Below are positions 7,488 through 15,492 of a stretch of DNA of 64,000 nucleotides, piece after piece. The DNA comes from Sphingoaurantiacus capsulatus. GTDB lineage: Bacteria > Pseudomonadota > Alphaproteobacteria > Sphingomonadales > Sphingomonadaceae. A program made the translations under genes and the position numbers. Under the pieces are notes generated by a model. It searched no databases and was not told the DNA's origin. It saw nothing but the letters and a program-made list of their open reading frames with translations. Where the stretch lies: positions 620,001 through 684,000 of the forward strand of contig NZ_JBHRXV010000011.1 in NCBI RefSeq assembly GCF_042648405.1, in the 5' to 3' direction. Position 1 is the stretch's first letter; the number at the start of each line of letters is the position of its first letter.

Positions 7488-8528
7488 GTGTTTCGACGTA
7501 GCACAGCCATAGCGGTACGCCGCATGATGCTGGCCGTCTGGGTCGCGGGGGGCCTGACGTGCGCCCTCGGCGCCGCGCCCGCCATCGCCAAAGGTACGCC
7601 CGCGGGCACGCTCATCAACAACCAGGCGACGGTCACCTATCGCGAAGGCGACAACCCGATCACCACCTTTTCCAACAACACGGTGGTGCGCGTCGACGAG
7701 ATCCTCGACGTCGTGGTGACGCCCGGCAGCGGCGACAAGCCCGTCGGCCTCCCCGGCGATACCGAGCGGCCCGTGCCGTTCCTCATCACCAACAACGGCA
7801 ACGGCAGCGAAGCTTTCGCGCTGACGCTGAAGACCGACGTTGCCGGCGACAATTTCGACCCTGTCTGCAACCGCCTGTTCTTCGACACCAACAACAGCGG
7901 CACCTTCGAGGCGGCCAGCGATACGTTGTATGTCGCCGGCACCAACGATCCGGTGCTCGCCGCCGACGGCACGTTGCTGGTGTTTGCGCTGTGCGACATC
8001 CCGGCGACCGCGAACAACGCCGACCTCGGCAACGTCCAGCTGGAAGCGCGGGCGCGCACGCTCGACAAGACGCCGACCAGCGGCACCGGCGGCCCGGGCA
8101 CCATCTTCACCAACCCGAACGGCGACAATGTCGATGCGGTCGTCGGCGCCACCGGTGCGCGCGGCAGCGGCATCAACGGCGTGATTGCCGCGGTCAATTT
8201 CCCGACGCTGGTCAAATCGCAGCGCGTGACCGACCCGAATGGCGGCACCAACCCGATCCCGACCGCGACGATCACCTACACGATCGTCGCGAGCATCGCA
8301 TCGGGGTCGGTGACCAACGCGATCATCAGCGACGCGATCCCGGCGGGCACCACCTATTCGCAGAACAGCATGGCGCTGCAGGTCGGCACCGGCAGCTTCA
8401 CGCCATTGACCGATGCGTCGGACGCCGACGCGGGCCGGGCGGGCAACACCAGCATCGACGTCAACCTCGGCGAGCTGAAGGCGGGCACGCCGCAGACGCT
8501 GCGCTTCCAGGTCAGGATCAATCAGTGA
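7488..8528 (+). CDS. secreted DUF11-type surface protein
   Basis: A 346-residue exported protein. The N-terminus is basic then hydrophobic and ends in a Sec signal site (about residues 1-34, ...APAIA-KG). The mature part starts with a module GTLINNQATVTY...SNNTVVRVDEI, shared with two other proteins of the locus. A middle beta-rich domain contains an EF-hand-like acidic loop (DTNNSGTFEAASD). A C-terminal DUF11/conserved-repeat domain (about 238-346) holds the usual ITYTIVA...ISDAIPAGTTY pattern. Translation probably starts at GTG 7488; ATG 7524 is an alternative. Its stop overlaps the next start (TGATG). Exact role unknown. Confidence 0.8.
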   Translation: MFRRSTAIAVRRMMLAVWVAGGLTCALGAAPAIAKGTPAGTLINNQATVTYREGDNPITTFSNNTVVRVDEILDVVVTPGSGDKPVGLPGDTERPVPFLITNNGNGSEAFALTLKTDVAGDNFDPVCNRLFFDTNNSGTFEAASDTLYVAGTNDPVLAADGTLLVFALCDIPATANNADLGNVQLEARARTLDKTPTSGTGGPGTIFTNPNGDNVDAVVGATGARGSGINGVIAAVNFPTLVKSQRVTDPNGGTNPIPTATITYTIVASIASGSVTNAIISDAIPAGTTYSQNSMALQVGTGSFTPLTDASDADAGRAGNTSIDVNLGELKAGTPQTLRFQVRINQ

Positions 8529-9010
8529 TGGGTAACCGGCGTATGAAGATGAAGATCATGGCTGCGGCGATGGCCGCGACGATGGCAGCGTCCGGCGCGT
8601 GGGCGCAGGCGGTCGCCGTGACCACACGGATTTTCTCCGAGACGTTCGTCACCGGCAAGGACGGCGCGATCGAGCGCGTGCTGAAGCCCGCGGCAGCGAT
8701 CACGCCGGGCGACCGGATCGTTTATGTCGTCACCTATCGCAACGGCGGCCGCCAGCCGGCCGCCGACGTGGTGATCAGCAACCCGATCTCGAAGCATGTC
8801 GAGCTGATCGGCGATGAGACGGCCGGCGTGCAGATGTCGGTCGACGGCGGCAAGACCTTCGGCGCGCTGCAGACGCTGACGGTGCGGGGCGCCAACGGCG
8901 CCAGCCGCCCGGCGCGGCGCACCGACGTCACCAATCTTCGCTGGATCCTGACGCAGCCGGTCGCGGCCGGCGCCGAGGGCCAGGTCACTTTCAAGGCACG
9001 TCTGAAATAG
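8528..9010 (+). CDS. small secreted DUF11-like protein
   Basis: A 160-residue exported protein with a signal peptide (MKMKIMAAAMAATMAASGAW, cleaved about residue 26 after AWAQA). It consists of little more than one DUF11-type beta-sandwich: GDRIVYVVTYRNGGRQPAADV, then NPISKHVELIGDE, then a final VTFKARLK strand. It is start-stop coupled to the preceding gene; ATG 8543 is an alternative start. The single-domain size suggests a subunit or adaptor for the larger DUF11 proteins, which is inference. Confidence 0.78.
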   Translation: MGNRRMKMKIMAAAMAATMAASGAWAQAVAVTTRIFSETFVTGKDGAIERVLKPAAAITPGDRIVYVVTYRNGGRQPAADVVISNPISKHVELIGDETAGVQMSVDGGKTFGALQTLTVRGANGASRPARRTDVTNLRWILTQPVAAGAEGQVTFKARLK

Positions 9011-9066
9011 CGGGAGTAGCGCGGTCGCGTTCGCGCAAATTCATTCAGGGGAACAGGAAGAAGACT

Positions 9067-10236
9067 ATGGGCAACATGTTCAAAAAGCTGGGAAAGGCAG
9101 CGATCGCCGTGGCGTCGTTGTTTGCGGCCCAGCAGGCACATGCCGCCGGCACGCAAGCCGGCTCCACCGTCACCAACACCGCGACGGTCAGCTATACGAT
9201 CGGCGGTGGCGGTACGCAGACCGCGACGGGCACCCACGACTTCACCGTTGACCGCAAGATCAACGTGGTCGTGACCGAGGTCGGCAGCACGACGAAGACC
9301 GTCGTGCCGGGCTCGACGGGCCAGTATGTCACCTTCCAGGTTTCGAACGAGTCGAACGACAGGATCGACATCGGGCTTACCCAGGCGCTCAACCTGACGA
9401 CCGGCCCGCGCGGTACCTCGACGACCCCGCTTAGCTTCGATGGTCAGAGCCCGACCATCCACGAGGATACCAACAACAACGGTACCTACGAGGCAGGCAC
9501 CGACCTTGCCATCACCTACCTCGACAACCTGTTGCCGACCGTCGATGGCAACCCGACCACCGGCCGCAAAACCGTGTTCGTGGTCATGAACATTCCGTCG
9601 GGCCTGGCGAACGGCGCGACCGAAGTCATCTCGCTGACCGGCGAAGCGCGCATCAGCTCTGGCACTGACGACGCGGTTCTCGGCGGCACCTTCGCCAACG
9701 ATAGCGCCGCCGCGGACGTCGCCGGCGGCGCGGCACAGAACGTGTTCGCCGACGGCCAGGGGCCGGCAGGCGACGACGGCGCCTCGGGCGACAGCCGCCA
9801 TAGCGCGTTCAGCGTGCTTGTCGTCGCGGCCTCGTCGATCGCCGCCACCAAGACCGGGTCGGTGATCAGCCACCCGGGTCCGGGCGGCGTCGGCACCGTA
9901 AACGCGCCGGAAGCCAAGGCCATTCCGGGCGCGATCGTGGAGTATTGCATCCTGCTGACCCACAGCGGCGCCACGGCGGCCGACGGCGTGGTGATCGACG
10001 ACCCGGTCCCGACGACGATGACCTATGTCGCCGGCTCGCTGCGGTCGGGCGAAACCTGCCTTACGGCGACGACGCCTGAAACCGACGCCAACAATGCCGG
10101 CGTGGGCGAAAGCGATGCCGACGGTTTCGGTGCCAACTTCGTCGTCGGTCCGCCGGCGAGAGTGACCGGGTCGATCGCCACGGGCTTCCCCGTGGGCGGT
10201 ACCCGCGCACTCAAGTTCCGCGCAACGATCAACTGA
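9067..10236 (+). CDS. secreted DUF11-type surface protein, paralogue of 7488-8528
   Basis: A 389-residue exported protein with a clear signal peptide (cut after about residue 26, QQAHA-AG). Architecture follows the 346-residue protein: the N-terminal GSTVTNTATVSYTIGGGG module, a central domain with an EF-hand-like loop (DTNNNGTYEAGTD), and a C-terminal DUF11 domain (IPGAIVEYCILLTHSG, then VVIDDPVPTTMTYVAGSL). The two are probably tandem paralogues with diverged middles. A 56-bp gap with GGGGAACAGGAAG precedes the ATG. Likely a structural component of the cell surface. Confidence 0.82.
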   Translation: MGNMFKKLGKAAIAVASLFAAQQAHAAGTQAGSTVTNTATVSYTIGGGGTQTATGTHDFTVDRKINVVVTEVGSTTKTVVPGSTGQYVTFQVSNESNDRIDIGLTQALNLTTGPRGTSTTPLSFDGQSPTIHEDTNNNGTYEAGTDLAITYLDNLLPTVDGNPTTGRKTVFVVMNIPSGLANGATEVISLTGEARISSGTDDAVLGGTFANDSAAADVAGGAAQNVFADGQGPAGDDGASGDSRHSAFSVLVVAASSIAATKTGSVISHPGPGGVGTVNAPEAKAIPGAIVEYCILLTHSGATAADGVVIDDPVPTTMTYVAGSLRSGETCLTATTPETDANNAGVGESDADGFGANFVVGPPARVTGSIATGFPVGGTRALKFRATIN

Positions 10237-10272
10237 GGAGGCATCTCCGGCCTCGGCCGGGGGATCTGACGC

Positions 10273-13200
10273 ATGCGTAGCAAGCTCGCCCACATCCTGT
10301 TCCCCATCGCCGCGCTTCTGGGCGCGGCGGCGGGTGGGCTGCACGCTGCGACGATCGAGAATACTGCGACGATGCGCTTCGCCGTCGGCGGCGGCGAGCG
10401 CACCGTCACCTCGAACACCACGACCGTGATGACCGAGCTGCCGCCGACCCCGGCAAAGCTCACTTTCCTCCGCTACACGCCCGGCGGCGGCGGCGGCACG
10501 ACCAACACCTCGGCCGACGGTGGCCAGTGCCGCAACGGCGCCGGCTTCACCTCGATCGACCTGCCGAACATGCCGGCGGGCCTCGACCTGGCCAGCGCGC
10601 CGCTGGCGCCGACGCGCACCTTCCGTGGCGGCGACATCGTTTTCATCTCGCTGCAGGACGGCAACCGCAACCTCGACCCCCTGACCGAGGAGCTGATCGA
10701 GGTGCGCGTCACCACGAACAGCGGCGACGAGGAAATCCTGCGCCTGCGCGAGACCGGCCCCGACACCGCGACCTTCGTGGCGCCGATCGCGACTCTCCCC
10801 ATCCCGCCCGCCGCGGTGAAGATGGATTGCCACCTGTCGGTCGGCAACGGCACCGACATCAGCGCGAGCTATGTCGACGCCTTCTACCCGACCGATATCG
10901 GCACCGCCGAGGCGCTGATCGATCCGTTCGGCTATGTCTTCTCGACCGAGGACGGCGCGCCGATCAACGGCGCGACGGTCACGCTGTTGAACTCGTCCGG
11001 CCAGCCCACCGAGGCGTTCGGCGACGACGGCCTGCCCGAGCCCTACCCGACCACCGTCACCTCGGGCGGATCGGTCACCACCAACATCCGTACCTATCAG
11101 TTCCCGATCGGCGGCTTCCGCTTCCCGCTGCTGCGGCCGGGCAACTATATCCTGCGCGTGACGCCGCCGGGCGGCTTCCGCTGGCCGTCGACCACGGCGC
11201 CGCGCGACCTGTCGCTGCTGGTTGGTCCCGACGGGCTCACCTTCACGATCAATCCGTTCGACACCGACCCGAACACCCCCGCCGGCGGCTCCTATGGTGC
11301 GCCCTTCCCGGTGTTCACGCCGGCGCCGATCAAGATCGACTTGCCGGTCGATCCGCTGCGCGGCCAGCTCGTGCTGGTGAAGAATGCCTCGACCGGCATG
11401 GCGTCGGTCGGCGACTTCATCCGCTATGAAGTGACGCTGACCAACCGCAACCGCATCGTCGCCCAGACGGGCGCGTTCATCACCGATACGCTGCCGGAAG
11501 GCCTGCGCTATCGCGCCGGATCGCTGAACGTGAACGGCGAGAAGGTCGCCGATCCGCAGATTTCCAACGACGGCCGGACGCTCACGGTACAGCTCGGCAC
11601 CATTCCGGCGACCCAGACGCGCACCGTCAGCTATGTCACGCAGGTCGGCCCGGGCACCCCGCTCGGCGAGGCGGTCAACGAAGCGACCGCGACCGCCGAA
11701 GGCGGCATCTCGGCCTCGAACCGTGCCACTGTCGGCGTCCGCATCACCAACGGCTTCTTCACCGACGCCTTCACCATTGTCGGCCGCGTGTCCGAGGGTC
11801 AGTGCGGCATCGATCCGAAGACCCGCCCGGGCGTCACCGGCATCCGCCTGGTGATGGAGGACGGCACCTTCGTCGTCACCGACGAGAACGGCCAATATCA
11901 TTTCGAGGGCGTCCGCCCCGGCACGCACGTCGTGCAGGTCGACACGTCGACGATCCCCGAAGGCTATGAACTGGTCGAGTGCATCAAGAACACCCGCACC
12001 GCCGGCCGCGCCTTCTCGCAGTTCGTCGAGGGCCAGGGCGGTTCGCTGTGGCGCGCCGACTTCGTCCTGAAGCGCAAGGAAGGCGCCGCCGCCTCGCCGC
12101 GCGTCGGCCAGAAGCCGGGTGCGATCGCCGCCAAGGCCGTCGCCGCGGTTCCGGGCGAGCCGGTGCCGGCCACCGACGGCGAAACGGCGACCGCGACCGC
12201 AGCTGAGGCGACGACCGATACGCCGGGCGTGGAAAGCGGCCTGAAGACCGATGCTGCCGGCAACATCGACTGGTTCGCCGACCCGACGCCGGCCCCCGCC
12301 CTTCTCTATCCGAAGGTCGACTACAACCCGCGTGCGCCGGTCACGAGCGTGGTGTTGAAGCACCTGCCGCGCCAGCGCGTGAAGCTGACGGTCAACGGCA
12401 AGATCGCCGACCCGCTGTTCTATGAGGGCCTCGAGCTCAGCACCGACAACAGCTTCGCGATCAGCTCATGGCGTGGCCTGCCGCTGCAGGACGGCGAGAA
12501 CGTCATCAAGGCGGAAGTGCTCAGCGAGGGCGCGCCGCAGGTGTTCGAGCGCAAAATCTATTACAGCAACACCGCGACGCGGGCGACGTTCGTGCCGGAG
12601 CGGTCGAAGCTGGTGGCAGACGGCGTCACCCGCCCGGCCATCGCGGTTCGCATCACCGACCGCTCGGGCAAGCCGGTACGCGCCGGCCTCACCGGCCCGT
12701 TCAAGATCCGCTCGCCCTACACCGCGGCGACCGAGGTCGACCTGCAGCAGGAGCGTCAGCTCGCCGGCCTCGATCGGTACGAGACGACGTGGCGCGTGCT
12801 CGGCGATGACGGCATCGCGCTCATCGAGCTGCAGCCGACGCAGCAGACCGGCACCGCGGAGCTGGAGTTCGAGTTCACCTTCGACCGCCAGAAGCGCACC
12901 GACGAGGTTCGCGCCTGGCTCGAGCCGGCGGCGCGCGACTGGATGGTCGTCGGCTTCGTTTCGGGCACCTATGGCTTCAACACGCTGGCGAAGAACAGCG
13001 AGCGGCTGACCGACACCACCAAGGACAAGACCATCCAGGATGGTCAGGCGACGCTCTACGCCAAGGGTCGCGTCAAGGGTAAATGGGTGCTGACGCTGGC
13101 CTATGACAGCGAGCGCAGCAAGCGTGGCCTTGACGGCCGCCGCTCGCTGCTCCGCGTCATCGATCCGGGCCGCTACTACACCGTCTATGGCGACCGCTCG

Positions 13201-15492
13201 CAGCAGGGCTATGACGCCGCCAGCTCGGAGAAGCTGTACCTCCGCCTCGAGCGCCCGCAATTCTACGCGCTGTTCGGCGACTATGACACCGGCCTCGGGG
13301 AATCGCAGCTCGGCGCCTACAGCCGAACGCTGACCGGCGGCAAGGCGGAGTTCCGCAATGAGAAGGTCGCGGCCACGGCGTTCATCGCGGACACCAGCCT
13401 CAACTTCCAGCGCGACGAGATCCAGGGCAACGGCCTGTCGGGCCCCTACCCGCTCGGCCGTCGCGACCTGATTCTCAACACCGAGAAGGTGCGCATCGAG
13501 ACGCGCGACCGCTTCCGGTCAGAGCGGATCGTCGATACCAAGTTCCTGACGCGTCACATCGACTATGACATCGACTATGACGCCGGCACGCTGCTGTTCC
13601 GCGAGCCGATCCTGAGCCGCGACCGTCAGTTCAACCCGATCTTCATCGTGGTCGAATATGAGACCGAGGGCTCGGCGGTGACCTATATGAACGGCGGCGC
13701 GCGCGTGGCGGTCGAGCCGATCCCGGGCAAGGTCCGCCTCGGCGTCACCGCGGTGCGCGACGAGGACGGCATGGGCAAGTCGAACCTTGGCGCCGTTGAT
13801 GTCCGCCTCCGCCCGACCGACAAGACCGAGGTGCGCCTCGAGGCCGCGCTGACCGACAGCAAGGGCGCCGGCACCAACGAAGCCTATATCGCCGAGGTCG
13901 AGCACCGCGGCGAGAAGGTCGACGCGGTCGTCTACTACCGCCAACAGGATACGTCGTTCGGCGTTGGCCAGCAGAACCGCGCCGAGGGCGGCACGACCAA
14001 ATATGGCATCGACGGCCGCGTGCAGATCGCCACCGGCCTCGACGCCAACGCGAGCGCCTATCGCGAGACCTATGCCGGCGGCGTCGCCGAACGGCAGGCG
14101 GTCAACGCCAACGTCGAATACCGCAACAACAACACGTCGATGCGCGTCGGCGTGCTGCACACCGACGACACCAACCAGACCGGCGAGGAGCTGACCTCGA
14201 CGCTGCTGCAGCTCGGCGCCAGCCAGCGGCTGCTCGACGGCAAGCTCGACGTGACCGCCGACAGCGACTTCAGCATCGGCAAGGGCACGCCCGAGAGCAT
14301 CGACTATCCGGCGCGCTACCGCTTCGGCGCCGCCTACGCGCTGCTCCCCGATGTCCGCCTCGTGGCCCGCCACGAGATCACCGACGGCGAGGATTTCAAC
14401 GCGGCAACGACGCAGTTCGGCATCGACGCCTCGCCGTGGGGCGGTTCGCGCCTGACCACGACGCTGAACCAGCAGCAGATCGGCGAGAATGGCGAGCGCA
14501 GCTTCGCCAACCTCGGCCTGTCGCAGTCGCTGCTGCTCAACAAGAACTGGGGCGTCGACCTGTCGGTCGACAGCGCCCAGACCTTCAGCGGCGGCGTCGA
14601 TGCGGCCGACGTGCTCAACGTCTATCACCCGATCGCCTCCGGCGGGCAGCTGTCGGGCAACCAGGTGGCGGCCAGCCGCCTCGTCGACGACTTCATCGCC
14701 TTCAGCGGCGGCGCCACCTATCGCAGCGAACTGTGGAGCTGGAACGGCCGCTTCGAATATCGCGATGCCGACAGCGGCGATCAGTATGGCGTGCAGATGT
14801 CGCTGTTGCGCCAGATCGAGAACGGCATCTCGCTGTCGCTCGCGACCCGCGCCTTCCGCTTCGACCAGGATGACGGCAGCCGCACCACCGCGGTCAACAC
14901 CGAAGCCTCGGTCGCCTGGCGCCCGATCGGCAGCCGCTGGTCGATCCTCGACAAGCTCGAAGTGCGCATGGACAAGGTCGAGGGCGGCGTCGTCGGCGGC
15001 TACAATCCCTTCGGCAACAGCGGCCTCTCGGTGTCGGGCGACGCCAAGTCGTGGCGCATCGTCAACAACCTCGCGCTCAACCGCGTGTCGGGCGCCTGGA
15101 AGGACGGCGACCTCGAGCAGCGCGCGCAGTTCACGCTGTTCTACGGCTCGAAGTACGTCCTCAGCCGCTTCGATGCGCAGGATTACACCGGCTACACCCA
15201 CCTGCTGGGTATCGAGGCCCGTCTCGATCTCACCACCTGGCTCGACGTCGGTGTCGCGGGCAGCATCCGCCACGCCTTCGAGGGCGATGCCATCGCCTAC
15301 GCGGTCGGCCCGACGATCGGCGTGACGCCCTTCTCCAACGCGTGGATCAGCGTCGGCTACAACCTCGTCGGCTTCCGCGACCGCGACTTCGAGGCTTCGC
15401 GCTATACCCGCGACGGCTTCTACATCATGATGCGCCTGAAGTTCGATCAGCAGACGCCCCAGGACCTGGGGCTTGGGAGTAAGGACAAGTGA
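10273..15492 (+). CDS. giant multidomain surface protein with predicted outer-membrane barrel
   Basis: A 1739-residue exported protein. In order: signal peptide (1-25); a short copy of the locus-wide N-module (TIENTATMRFAVGGGERTV); a beta-rich region to about 360; a DUF11 domain (about 363-495); an SdrD-B/Cna-B-like fold (about 510-570, TDENGQYHFEGVRPG); an Ala/Thr/Glu linker (about 595-665); Ig/invasin-like domains (about 680-890). From about 900 it alternates short polar turns with amphipathic strands and ends near FYIMMRLKF, like the last strand of an outer-membrane barrel, followed by a 17-residue tail. It may anchor or export its neighbours, which is inference. Its stop overlaps the next GTG start. 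Confidence 0.75.
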   Translation: MRSKLAHILFPIAALLGAAAGGLHAATIENTATMRFAVGGGERTVTSNTTTVMTELPPTPAKLTFLRYTPGGGGGTTNTSADGGQCRNGAGFTSIDLPNMPAGLDLASAPLAPTRTFRGGDIVFISLQDGNRNLDPLTEELIEVRVTTNSGDEEILRLRETGPDTATFVAPIATLPIPPAAVKMDCHLSVGNGTDISASYVDAFYPTDIGTAEALIDPFGYVFSTEDGAPINGATVTLLNSSGQPTEAFGDDGLPEPYPTTVTSGGSVTTNIRTYQFPIGGFRFPLLRPGNYILRVTPPGGFRWPSTTAPRDLSLLVGPDGLTFTINPFDTDPNTPAGGSYGAPFPVFTPAPIKIDLPVDPLRGQLVLVKNASTGMASVGDFIRYEVTLTNRNRIVAQTGAFITDTLPEGLRYRAGSLNVNGEKVADPQISNDGRTLTVQLGTIPATQTRTVSYVTQVGPGTPLGEAVNEATATAEGGISASNRATVGVRITNGFFTDAFTIVGRVSEGQCGIDPKTRPGVTGIRLVMEDGTFVVTDENGQYHFEGVRPGTHVVQVDTSTIPEGYELVECIKNTRTAGRAFSQFVEGQGGSLWRADFVLKRKEGAAASPRVGQKPGAIAAKAVAAVPGEPVPATDGETATATAAEATTDTPGVESGLKTDAAGNIDWFADPTPAPALLYPKVDYNPRAPVTSVVLKHLPRQRVKLTVNGKIADPLFYEGLELSTDNSFAISSWRGLPLQDGENVIKAEVLSEGAPQVFERKIYYSNTATRATFVPERSKLVADGVTRPAIAVRITDRSGKPVRAGLTGPFKIRSPYTAATEVDLQQERQLAGLDRYETTWRVLGDDGIALIELQPTQQTGTAELEFEFTFDRQKRTDEVRAWLEPAARDWMVVGFVSGTYGFNTLAKNSERLTDTTKDKTIQDGQATLYAKGRVKGKWVLTLAYDSERSKRGLDGRRSLLRVIDPGRYYTVYGDRSQQGYDAASSEKLYLRLERPQFYALFGDYDTGLGESQLGAYSRTLTGGKAEFRNEKVAATAFIADTSLNFQRDEIQGNGLSGPYPLGRRDLILNTEKVRIETRDRFRSERIVDTKFLTRHIDYDIDYDAGTLLFREPILSRDRQFNPIFIVVEYETEGSAVTYMNGGARVAVEPIPGKVRLGVTAVRDEDGMGKSNLGAVDVRLRPTDKTEVRLEAALTDSKGAGTNEAYIAEVEHRGEKVDAVVYYRQQDTSFGVGQQNRAEGGTTKYGIDGRVQIATGLDANASAYRETYAGGVAERQAVNANVEYRNNNTSMRVGVLHTDDTNQTGEELTSTLLQLGASQRLLDGKLDVTADSDFSIGKGTPESIDYPARYRFGAAYALLPDVRLVARHEITDGEDFNAATTQFGIDASPWGGSRLTTTLNQQQIGENGERSFANLGLSQSLLLNKNWGVDLSVDSAQTFSGGVDAADVLNVYHPIASGGQLSGNQVAASRLVDDFIAFSGGATYRSELWSWNGRFEYRDADSGDQYGVQMSLLRQIENGISLSLATRAFRFDQDDGSRTTAVNTEASVAWRPIGSRWSILDKLEVRMDKVEGGVVGGYNPFGNSGLSVSGDAKSWRIVNNLALNRVSGAWKDGDLEQRAQFTLFYGSKYVLSRFDAQDYTGYTHLLGIEARLDLTTWLDVGVAGSIRHAFEGDAIAYAVGPTIGVTPFSNAWISVGYNLVGFRDRDFEASRYTRDGFYIMMRLKFDQQTPQDLGLGSKDK

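Noticed and set aside
8734..12363. A minus-strand open reading of about 1200 codons opposite the DUF11 genes
   Set aside because: Arg/Asp/Val/Gly-biased shadow of GC-rich codons on the other strand. It has no domain, crosses two real genes, and the plus-strand genes have signal peptides and family motifs.
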